Positions 42,266-50,235 of a stretch of 64,000 bases of DNA are shown here, one piece after another (position 1 is the stretch's first letter; each line of letters opens with the position of its first letter). The position numbers and the translations under genes are program-made. The stretch is from Clostridiales bacterium (GTDB lineage Bacteria; Bacillota; Clostridia; Saccharofermentanales; Saccharofermentanaceae): positions 1 through 64,000 of the forward strand of contig JAFRRJ010000022.1 of the NCBI GenBank assembly GCA_017428155.1, read 5' to 3'. The notes under the pieces are model-generated. The model saw only the letters and a program-made list of their open reading frames with translations, was not told the origin of the DNA and ran no database searches.

Positions 42266-42353
42266 TATCACAAAACCCTAAAATCATCGTTTTGTGATAC
42301 AAACACAAAAATACTTCCCAAATCATGAAAAGCAGGCCGTTAGTGATACAAAC
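42266..42353. repeat. Second hairpin motif of spacer A
   Basis: Perfect 11-base arms TATCACAAAAC (42266-42276) and GTTTTGTGATA (42289-42299). The right arm runs into GTGATACAAACAC (42294-42306), which is repeated at 42341-42353. Different arm sequence from the array at 42073, same hairpin-plus-extra-half layout. Confidence 0.75.
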
Positions 42354-42400
42354 ACCCTTTCACCCTTTCAGACCATCAGACCCTCAGACCCACAGCCCTC

Positions 42401-44698
42401 TCAGCCGTTCAAGCCCTTCATCTCTTCCAACGTAGGATAAGATGGAATCGCACCGGATCTCTGAACACTGATGGAGCAATAGCGGTTGGCAAAATCCAGG
42501 CACTCTTTGATCACGGACAGCGGACAATTACCGAGATCCTCGCGTCCGATGCCGCGCGATCTGAGGCTCCAGAGAAATGATCCTATAAACGCATCGCCCG
42601 CGCCTGTGGTATCAGTTGCTTTGACAGCAGGGACAGCAGAATCGACAGAACCGAGCGGATTAAAAGCACTTGCACCGTCTTTCCCCTTCGTAAGGATAAC
42701 GAGCTTGACGCTTCCGGCAAACAGCAGCGGCACAGCCTCTTCAAGAGATGAAGTGCCTGTTATGAACTCGAGCTCCTCGTCAGATATCTTCAGGATGTCG
42801 CAGTCAGGCAGGAACTCCCAAATGACTTTCTTGAGCGCAGACCTATCGTCCCAGAGCATGAATCTCAGGTTAGGGTCAAAGCTGACGATCGCGCCCTGGC
42901 GCCGTGCGATCGTGACCGCCGCACGGTGGGCATCTTTCATAGGGAAGTCCCCGAGTGACACGCTGCAGAAATGAAGCGCATAGCAGTCATCAAGCATATC
43001 GCCTGTCACGTCTCCGGGCTCGAAAAGCATATCGGCAGAAGGATTCCTGTAAAAAGAGAACACCCTGTTGCCGTCTTTTGAAAGGCTTACGAATGCAAGC
43101 GCGGTATTTGCCGCATTAGTATAGCTGATATAGGAAGTGTCGACGCCCGCATCATTCAGAGTTCCGGTGATGACACCGCCGAACGGGTCCTGACCGAGCT
43201 GGGTGATCATGCGTGACTTGCCGCCAAGTTTTGAATATGCTGCACACACATTTGCAGGCGCGCCGCCCGCCGCAGGAGAGAACGCTGTTACTTCACGGAA
43301 TTCACATCCGGTCTTATCCGGGATAAAATCGATCAGCGCTTCGCCGATCGCGACAAGTGTATCGTTAAGCCTCAAGGCATAAACTTCTGTTGAAGCGCCA
43401 TCCGCAGCGATCCTTACCTGCTTATATTCCGGATAGAATCTTGTGCTCATAACGTATCTGCCGCCGTTTATATAAATCTCAAGAGAGGACGCATCAGCGA
43501 TGATCCTTAAAGAAGTTAATGATTCAAGATTGATCCTCCGCTCTGTCCTTCCGAAGCCTTCATTGTTTGTGAAGTGAAGGCTCAAGACCCCTTCATCCCT
43601 GCTCCACGTGATCTCAGCACCCGAGACTGCCACCGACACTTTATCGGAACAGTCAGTGCATTCCAGTTCAAACGGAAGCTTTTCCCATGCTTCACCATTC
43701 ACTTTTTTGCCGGGACGCTTTATGGTCTCCAGCTCACGCAAAGGTTTTTGAAGTATCATGCCGTCGGAGTCAACAGACAGCTCCCTTGGAAGTGTCAGAC
43801 AATGCTGCCATCCGAGCTCAGCCGTGGGATTTGAATATGCATCATCTCCTATACCCATCCAACCGATAAGGATCCTTCTTCCGTCAGGCGCCGTAAAAGT
43901 CTGAGGCGCATAGAAATCAAAGCCGTAATCGAACTCCTCAAACTCCTCGAACTCCTCAAGTTTTAAAGGCACACTGCCGTCAAAAACAAAATATCCGCTC
44001 TGGAATAAATTCTGGAATTTAAAGTCTCCCTGATCTACGCCCTGCGGACAAAAGGCAAGATACTTCCTGCCGCCCAATTCAAAAAGATCAGGACACTCCC
44101 ACATATAGCCCATATCAGGAGCGGAGAAGCATCCTTTATATTCAAACGAATCAACGTCTGCGCCCTCATAAAACAGCACACATCCCTTATCATCTTTTGT
44201 CCTTGCACCGAGCACCATCTTGTAGATCCCGTCTTCAAAAGTGACCTTCGGATCTCTTACATGGCATGAACAAAAATCAGGATAACCGGAATTATCAAGA
44301 ATGATCTTTTTGGAAGACATATAAGAGCCGTCGGAGGATGAGACGAATATAACATTCGCTCCGCGCCCTTCGAGCACATAGTCGAAGTTCCCCTCCTCCA
44401 TTACATTTCCTGTATAAAAGTATTCGATATGATCTTCAAAAGCTACCGCAGAACCTGAGAATACGCCGTCCCTGTCTCCCGGAATATCCGGTTCGAGAAC
44501 GATTCCCTTATATTTCCATGAGAGCATATTAGGGCTTACATAATGACCCCACCTGCGAGTGCTCTCTCCGCAGGGTGTTCCGGGCGAATACTGGAAATAC
44601 ACATGATACAGGCCGTCAAAAAAGCAGAGACCGTTCGGATCGTTCATCCAGCCTTCAGGAGGTTCGATATGAAGATTCTGTCTCCACTTCCCCTTCAT
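42401..44698 (-). CDS. Bifunctional sucrose-6-phosphate hydrolase (GH32) - fructokinase (PfkB)
   Basis: 765 residues joining two enzymes. Residues 1-about 445: GH32 five-blade propeller with nucleophile Asp in WMNDPNG (17-23), RDP motif (HVRDPKV), acid/base Glu in ECPDLFE, then the beta-sandwich. From about 450: PfkB kinase, starting TLVAIGEALIDFIP, with AGGAPANVC (substrate loop) and DTTGAGDAF (catalytic Asp, anion hole). It would split sucrose(-6-P) and phosphorylate the released fructose in the cytosol. No signal peptide. An EEFEEFEEF run (near 43940) comes from a nine-base microsatellite. Eight bases behind rodA. No sugar transporter gene in view. Confidence 0.92.
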   Translation of the reverse strand: MKGKWRQNLHIEPPEGWMNDPNGLCFFDGLYHVYFQYSPGTPCGESTRRWGHYVSPNMLSWKYKGIVLEPDIPGDRDGVFSGSAVAFEDHIEYFYTGNVMEEGNFDYVLEGRGANVIFVSSSDGSYMSSKKIILDNSGYPDFCSCHVRDPKVTFEDGIYKMVLGARTKDDKGCVLFYEGADVDSFEYKGCFSAPDMGYMWECPDLFELGGRKYLAFCPQGVDQGDFKFQNLFQSGYFVFDGSVPLKLEEFEEFEEFDYGFDFYAPQTFTAPDGRRILIGWMGIGDDAYSNPTAELGWQHCLTLPRELSVDSDGMILQKPLRELETIKRPGKKVNGEAWEKLPFELECTDCSDKVSVAVSGAEITWSRDEGVLSLHFTNNEGFGRTERRINLESLTSLRIIADASSLEIYINGGRYVMSTRFYPEYKQVRIAADGASTEVYALRLNDTLVAIGEALIDFIPDKTGCEFREVTAFSPAAGGAPANVCAAYSKLGGKSRMITQLGQDPFGGVITGTLNDAGVDTSYISYTNAANTALAFVSLSKDGNRVFSFYRNPSADMLFEPGDVTGDMLDDCYALHFCSVSLGDFPMKDAHRAAVTIARRQGAIVSFDPNLRFMLWDDRSALKKVIWEFLPDCDILKISDEELEFITGTSSLEEAVPLLFAGSVKLVILTKGKDGASAFNPLGSVDSAVPAVKATDTTGAGDAFIGSFLWSLRSRGIGREDLGNCPLSVIKECLDFANRYCSISVQRSGAIPSYPTLEEMKGLNG

Positions 44699-44705
44699 AT
44701 ATCAC

Positions 44706-45830
44706 CTACGTCTTACGTGACATCGAGATGTTGAGGATAACACCGAACGCCATATAGTTGATGAGCATAGCCGTTCCGCCGAGACTGATAAAAGGAAGCG
44801 GTATACCCGTGATCGGCAGAAGTCCCACTGCCATGCCCATGTTCTCGATATAGTGGAACGCAAAGTAGCTCGTAAGTCCGGTGAGCATATAGGATGCTGA
44901 TTTTGAAGAGACTTTGGCTGCAACATAAAGGCATCTGCAAAGGAAGAAGAATGCGAGAATTATAACCGCCGTCGTCCCTATGAAGCCCATATGCTCTGAT
45001 ATGGCAGCGAAAATAAAGTCGCTCTCCTTAACCGGAACCGTTGTAAGGATTCCGGTATGATTGCCCGTAAGACCGCCGGAAGCGATCGCATGCTGGGACT
45101 GGAGAAGATTATATTCGGATCTCGGATCCGATCCCTGGAAAACGAGTGACAGTATCCTGTTCTTCTGGTAGGGCTCAAGATAGAATGTCCAGACCAGAGG
45201 GACAACGACAACGACAAAGGTCGAGAAAGCCAGCAGGAAGTATCTGTACCTTACACCCCATGTAAAGAGCATGCAGATAAAGGTGAATACGATAACCATT
45301 GCGGTTCCGAAGTCCGGCTGCGTAAGTATCAGGAGCATCGGCGGGGCATAAACAGCCGCCATGATTCCGAAGCCCTTAAGCAGGGTTACTTCCTTGTTGT
45401 GCATCATCTCGAAAATATCGGCAGCCACAAGGATAAGTCCGATTTTCGCGAGCTCGGAAGGCTGGAAATTACCTATTACGGGAAGCTTGAGCCATGAATC
45501 CGCACCCCAGGTGCCTGCAAGTGAATAACCGTCGATCGGGACAAGTATAAGAAGAAACAAAGATACGGCATAGATGAGCCTTCCGATGATCTTCAGGAAG
45601 TGCTCGTCGAGCAAACTGATTATCAAAGCACAGATGACACCGCCGACTGTAGCAACAATCTGTCTGTAGTAGTTGCCGGGATAAGCCGCATAACCTTTGG
45701 ATAAAACCTTTTGAAGAACATATAGACCTATTATCGTCATTGCCAGCACAGGCACGACAAGATAATAGTCGACGGTCTTAAAACCGTCTTTCCCGCGAAG
45801 TCTGACTACGCCGGAACCAGCTTTATCCAT
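44706..45830 (-). CDS. rodA: RodA-type SEDS peptidoglycan polymerase
   Basis: 374 residues, ten membrane helices. SEDS signatures GTWGADSWLKLPVIGNFQPSELAKIGLIL, TQPDFGTAMVIVF and PLPFISLGGTAMLINYMAFGVILN. Lacks the extra acidic loop of the FtsW copy at 32499. Elongation-type glycosyltransferase partner of a class B PBP. Its start shares a base with the lgt stop. Confidence 0.92.
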   Translation of the reverse strand: MDKAGSGVVRLRGKDGFKTVDYYLVVPVLAMTIIGLYVLQKVLSKGYAAYPGNYYRQIVATVGGVICALIISLLDEHFLKIIGRLIYAVSLFLLILVPIDGYSLAGTWGADSWLKLPVIGNFQPSELAKIGLILVAADIFEMMHNKEVTLLKGFGIMAAVYAPPMLLILTQPDFGTAMVIVFTFICMLFTWGVRYRYFLLAFSTFVVVVVPLVWTFYLEPYQKNRILSLVFQGSDPRSEYNLLQSQHAIASGGLTGNHTGILTTVPVKESDFIFAAISEHMGFIGTTAVIILAFFFLCRCLYVAAKVSSKSASYMLTGLTSYFAFHYIENMGMAVGLLPITGIPLPFISLGGTAMLINYMAFGVILNISMSRKT

Positions 45831-46723
45831 TATTTCTTCTTTCCTTCTCCTGCTTTTTCAGTCTCATAGAGTTTTGAAGGGAATCCTCTCTTCTCGATTT
45901 TCTTTGCTCTTGCATAAGCGATATAAAGAAGCGCTGCAACAACAAAAATAAGGGAAAGGAGCTGCGAGATCCTTATGGTCGTGTTTGCGATATAAAGAGA
46001 GTCCGTTCTCATTCCTTCAATGAAGAATCTCGCTGTTCCGTAAAGTGCAAAATAAGCACAGGCTGTCTCAAAAGGCACCTTGGAACGCTTTCTTATGTAA
46101 AGAAGAATAAAGAATATTGCGAGATCTGCAAGTGATTCATAAAGGAATGTGGGATGAACCGGCATTGTGGATACAAGGTTCGGGCACGCATACTGAAGAT
46201 AGCTCTCGATCGTCGGACTTGTCATGCCCCACGGAAGAGTCGTTGTCGTACCAAAGCATTCCTGATTGAAGAAATTGCCCCATCTTCCTATAGCCTGTCC
46301 CAAAGGCAGGTATACAACACAGTAATCGGCAAGTTCCATGAACGGGATCTTTCTTACGTAGCACATGATGTATCCGCCGATGAATACGAGGATAACGCCT
46401 CCGTATATTGCAAGTCCGCCGTTCCTTAAATTGAATATCTCTTTTAGGTTCTTGCCGTAGTAATCCCAGTTGCATGCGACGAAGTATGCTCTCGCGCCGA
46501 TGATCGCACAGGGGATAATTACAAGGATCGTGTCATATATAAGACCGCCGGGGAAGTTCAGGCTCTTTGCCTGCTTCAATGCAAGAACTACGCTCAGGAT
46601 CAAAGCAAGAGCGATAAGAAGGCCGTACCAGTAAACTTCAAGGCCTCCGATCCTGAAGGCCACAGGGCTGACATTGATATCAATGCCGAGACCCGGAAAT
46701 CTGACTTCAACAAAATTACTCAT
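45830..46723 (-). CDS. lgt: Prolipoprotein diacylglyceryl transferase
   Basis: 297 residues, seven membrane helices. Signature GRWGNFFNQECFG with the conserved Arg/Asn, plus GGLAIYGG and PTFLYESLADL. Attaches diacylglycerol to the lipobox Cys of lipoproteins, such as those at 8168 and 21085. C-terminal tail is basic (KKIEKRGFPSKLYETEKAGEGKKK). ATG preceded by AAGGATAAGG. Confidence 0.95.
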   Translation of the reverse strand: MSNFVEVRFPGLGIDINVSPVAFRIGGLEVYWYGLLIALALILSVVLALKQAKSLNFPGGLIYDTILVIIPCAIIGARAYFVACNWDYYGKNLKEIFNLRNGGLAIYGGVILVFIGGYIMCYVRKIPFMELADYCVVYLPLGQAIGRWGNFFNQECFGTTTTLPWGMTSPTIESYLQYACPNLVSTMPVHPTFLYESLADLAIFFILLYIRKRSKVPFETACAYFALYGTARFFIEGMRTDSLYIANTTIRISQLLSLIFVVAALLYIAYARAKKIEKRGFPSKLYETEKAGEGKKK

Positions 46724-46830
46724 GTTCCTTATCCTTCCTGCCCCTCCGGGGTCAGATAAATCTTAGATATATTACCACAAAATAAAGTATATGATGTTCA
46801 ATGAGTGTTTTCGCGGTGTAAATGTGGTTT

Positions 46831-47769
46831 TTACATTAATCCCGAACCCCTCAGATATTCCAGCGCCTGGGCTTTATTGAGCTCCACCGCGCGGATGAGA
46901 TCATCTTTGGATGTCATCTTCGATTCGGGTCTTAGGAAGTGCAGAAGTTCCACAGTAACCAGAGCGCCGTATATCTCCTCGTCAAAATCGAAAATAAAAG
47001 TCTCGACGACATCGTTTACCGCATCTTCAACAGTCGGCCTTCTTCCTATATTCGTGACACCGTAAAACACACGCCGCCCAAGCCGGACGCGCGATACATA
47101 TACGCCTCTCTTAACCACGTATTTATCTTCAGTGACATTGACATTGACGGTTGGAAAACCCATGAGTCTTCCGAGCTTCTTGCCGTGGACACAATAGCCT
47201 GTATATGAATAAGCCCTTCCGCCGCAAAGATCTCTTGCAAGATCTGCATTACCCTCTGCCAAAGCTTCCCTGAGCCATGTCGTGGAAATCTTTTTGCCGG
47301 TGCCGGAAAGCATCCGGTCTTTTACGACGATGACGCGGATGTCATTTTGCGACGCAAACTCCCTGATCATATTGACATCACCTCTGCCGCCCCTGCCGAA
47401 CCTGTAGTCCTCGCCCATGACGAGTGTGTCCGCAATACAGCGGTTAAGGATAATGTCAGTAAGATACTGCTCGGGTTCTATATCCTTTACGGCATCAAAA
47501 TCCAGGACCAGAAGTTCATCAGCTCCGGTATCCCCTATAAGCTTCAGCCGTTCCTGAGGTGTATAGAGATATCTGTCGTCAGATTTATATAGATTCTTAA
47601 ATGTCTGTACCGTCGATGTGAGGCCGTCCCTTTCAGCAACAGATACTGCCTTTCCGATTATGTCGAGATGTCCCATGTGGACACCGTCAAAAAGACCGAG
47701 CGCCATGACCCTGCCCTTTGTTCCGAGCGGCAAGTCATCAAGCGTATATGTTGTGCACACTTTAATCAT
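46831..47769 (-). CDS. ribF: Bifunctional riboflavin kinase/FAD synthetase
   Basis: 312 residues from the ATG at 47769, inside the truB stop region. N-terminal FAD synthetase with ALGLFDGVHMGH (GxFDGxHxGH) and STTWLREAL; C-terminal flavokinase with GFPTVNVNV and YGVTNIGRRPTVEDAVNDVVETFIFDFD. Makes FMN and FAD. Overlaps truB by eight bases; this truB-ribF order is common in Bacillota. No clear terminator follows. Confidence 0.96.
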   Translation of the reverse strand: MIKVCTTYTLDDLPLGTKGRVMALGLFDGVHMGHLDIIGKAVSVAERDGLTSTVQTFKNLYKSDDRYLYTPQERLKLIGDTGADELLVLDFDAVKDIEPEQYLTDIILNRCIADTLVMGEDYRFGRGGRGDVNMIREFASQNDIRVIVVKDRMLSGTGKKISTTWLREALAEGNADLARDLCGGRAYSYTGYCVHGKKLGRLMGFPTVNVNVTEDKYVVKRGVYVSRVRLGRRVFYGVTNIGRRPTVEDAVNDVVETFIFDFDEEIYGALVTVELLHFLRPESKMTSKDDLIRAVELNKAQALEYLRGSGLM

Positions 47770-48703
47770 GAGCAAAAAGCCTCTCGATCCTCATGGTCAT
47801 ATTACCGTTCTCAAGAGAGGGAAAAACAACCGCGATAAGCTTATCTTCAAAAGTTGCGCGGTAGTAGGTCCTCTCACTTCCTTCAGGCACATCAGCAAAC
47901 GGAAACGCTATCTTTCTTCCGAACCTGATATCTGTTGCCTGCTTTGCATCAAGCTTTATCTCAGGCAGGAAAGCAACAGTCTCTGACGCATCCCTGATAA
48001 AAGAAAAATCAGATGCGTCAACCATCTTCTGAAGCTGTTCGGGAGTATAGGCATCCCTGACATTGAACTGTCCGTTGACAGTCCTTCTCAGTGACTCCGC
48101 ATAGGCTCCGTAACCTGTTATGTCGCCCAGATCAGAACAGATGGTCCTTATATATGTTCCCTTTGAGCACACGCAGTCAAAATCGACTGCAAGTCCCTTC
48201 GCGCGTTTTTGGATATCCGTGATATCAAGAGAACAGATCGTTACGGGAACCGGCTTTAAGTCAGGCATCTGCCCTTGTCTTGCAAGTTCATAAGCTTTTT
48301 TCCCGCCGATCTTCTTGGCGGAATATTTAGGCGGGAGCTGCTCTTTTGTGACCCGCACCTTTTCGAAGGCGGAGCGGATAACCTGATAATCATCATCCTC
48401 AAGCGCTTTTATATCGGCATCGGAAGGATAATCCTCCGAGATGAACTCGCCGGTCTTATCCATAGTGTCAGTTCTTGCACCGAATATGCACTTGCATGAA
48501 TAGCCTTTATCAAAGCCTTCGCAGAATCTCAGGTACTTAAGCCCCTTGCCTGCAAACACCGGAAGAAGTCCCGTCGCAAACGGATCTAATGTTCCCAGAT
48601 GTCCGACTTTGCGCGTGCCGAGAAGATTGCCGACAAAACGGTCGGTCTTAAAGGAAGTCCATCCTTCAGGCTTATCTACAAGGATGAATCCGTCCTGAAT
48701 CAT
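47762..48703 (-). CDS. truB: tRNA pseudouridine-55 synthase
   Basis: 313 residues. Motif I of pseudouridine synthases KVGHLGTLDPFATGLLPV with the catalytic Asp, YSAKKIGGKKAYELAR, CSKGTYIRTICSDLG. Modifies U55 in the T arm of tRNAs. C-terminal region carries a short PUA-like end. Overlaps nrnA by four bases. Confidence 0.96.
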   Translation of the reverse strand: MIQDGFILVDKPEGWTSFKTDRFVGNLLGTRKVGHLGTLDPFATGLLPVFAGKGLKYLRFCEGFDKGYSCKCIFGARTDTMDKTGEFISEDYPSDADIKALEDDDYQVIRSAFEKVRVTKEQLPPKYSAKKIGGKKAYELARQGQMPDLKPVPVTICSLDITDIQKRAKGLAVDFDCVCSKGTYIRTICSDLGDITGYGAYAESLRRTVNGQFNVRDAYTPEQLQKMVDASDFSFIRDASETVAFLPEIKLDAKQATDIRFGRKIAFPFADVPEGSERTYYRATFEDKLIAVVFPSLENGNMTMRIERLFAHD

Positions 48704-49767
48704 AAAATGTCCTGAACCCTTTTAACGACTTCACCGGCCAGCTCATCGAGCCCGGTATTCCTTACCGTAAAACCGGAAGCCCTAACATGTCCGCCGCCGC
48801 CGAAGCCTTCTGCGAATTTGGAGCAGTCAAAGTATTCCTGCGATCTGACGTTGCATCTGATCTCGCCGTTCTCGAGTTCCCTTAATACGATAGCAAGTTC
48901 GACTCCGTCGATATCACGCATTGCGGATACGACATCATCGACTCCGTCGGGACCTGCGCCGAATCTTGCGAACTGTTCGGCAGGAACGACCGTCAATGCA
49001 AATTTACCGTCACAGTAGAATCTTGTCTCGGATCTCGCCCATGCCGACAGCAAAAACTTCTCTTTTGTCTTGCGGTCGAAAAGGTTATAACAAACTTTGG
49101 AGATATCCCCTCCGAGCTCTATAAGAAGTCCTGCCGTCTCAAGTGTCTCAGGACGCGTATTAGAGAATGTGAATCTTCCCGTATCCGTAACGATACCGGC
49201 AAGGACTGCCTTTGCAGCAGAAGTATCAAGAAGATCTTTTAATTCTTTTCCGGTGATCTCTGCTATCTGCTGTGCAATATAAAAGACCATCTCGGATGCT
49301 GATGAAGCCTCCGGATCGATCCAGTGAAGATCTGATCTGTCCTTTACTGATTCATGGTGGTCGATAATTATCTTCGTATCAATTGAATCAAATATCTCAC
49401 CGCAGGATCCCATCCTTGATGAATCGGAAATATCACAGCTTACAGCTGCGCCGATCTTCCTGCCTGCCAGAGTACGCGATATTGTGAATTCTTCTGCAAG
49501 ATGCGTATTTGCATCGGGATGGAAGAACAACCCGTCTATACCCATGAATTCCATGTTCTCCGGAAGCTGTTCCGGGATGGCAACATAAGAATCAACTCCA
49601 AAGGATCTTATGATGCTGCAGATCCCTGAAGCAGATCCTATGCAGTCTCCGTCAACACTTCTGTGAAGAAAAACAAGGATAGCCTCATCGTTTTTCTTTG
49701 CTTTATCTATAACGCTTAAGATGTTATCCGCGCTTCTTGCGCTGCCTTCCTTATAGCGTTCTCTCAT
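48700..49767 (-). CDS. nrnA: DHH phosphoesterase NrnA (nanoRNase/pAp phosphatase)
   Basis: 355 residues. DHH domain: HRSVDGDCIGSASG, DISDSSRMG, and IIDHHES; DHHA1 domain with GGGGHVRASGFTV at the C-terminus. Degrades 2-5 nt RNAs and pAp. The rbfA-nrnA-truB-ribF order is as in Bacillus. 53 bases behind rbfA. Confidence 0.94.
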   Translation of the reverse strand: MRERYKEGSARSADNILSVIDKAKKNDEAILVFLHRSVDGDCIGSASGICSIIRSFGVDSYVAIPEQLPENMEFMGIDGLFFHPDANTHLAEEFTISRTLAGRKIGAAVSCDISDSSRMGSCGEIFDSIDTKIIIDHHESVKDRSDLHWIDPEASSASEMVFYIAQQIAEITGKELKDLLDTSAAKAVLAGIVTDTGRFTFSNTRPETLETAGLLIELGGDISKVCYNLFDRKTKEKFLLSAWARSETRFYCDGKFALTVVPAEQFARFGAGPDGVDDVVSAMRDIDGVELAIVLRELENGEIRCNVRSQEYFDCSKFAEGFGGGGHVRASGFTVRNTGLDELAGEVVKRVQDIL

Positions 49768-49820
49768 TTTAATGGATCTCCGTTCTAATCAGAATACAAA
49801 GAGGCACCGGCAAAGAAGCC

Positions 49821-50234
49821 TTATTCTTCTTTGCCGCCGTCTTCTTTGCTATTCTCTCTTTCTTCTCTTGCAAGTCTCCTTGCTTCATCTTCCTTGATCG
49901 TCTTGTCGATAAGAGCCTCCATCCTTAACGCATCGTTAAGAGAATTGTCAAGCTTGAAGCTCAATTCCGGAGCAACTCTCAGGTTGATCTCCTGCACGGT
50001 CTCGTAACGGATAAAGCCCTTCGCGTGCTCAATAGCTTCCATAGCTTCCTTCTGAGTCTTCTCATCGCCGTAGACAGAGATGAAAACCGTCGCGTGAGAT
50101 AAGTCCTTGCTCATCTTTACTGACGTTACCGACGTCATGAAGGGAACTCTGGGATCCCTTAACTTGTTCGCGATAACGGACTGGATGATCTTCTGGATCT
50201 CATCTCCGACTATCTCAGGTCTTCTGCTTTTCAT
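49821..50234 (-). CDS. rbfA: Ribosome-binding factor A
   Basis: 137 residues from the ATG at 50234 (AGAGGGA upstream); it begins one base after the infB stop. KH-like fold with RRPEIVGDEIQKIIQSVIANKLRDPRV, VTSVKMSKDLSHATVFISVYG, and LRVAPELSFKLDNSLNDALRMEALID. C-terminal tail Glu/Lys-rich. Helps mature the 16S 5' end in 30S assembly. Confidence 0.94.
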   Translation of the reverse strand: MKSRRPEIVGDEIQKIIQSVIANKLRDPRVPFMTSVTSVKMSKDLSHATVFISVYGDEKTQKEAMEAIEHAKGFIRYETVQEINLRVAPELSFKLDNSLNDALRMEALIDKTIKEDEARRLAREERENSKEDGGKEE

Positions 50235-50235
50235 A

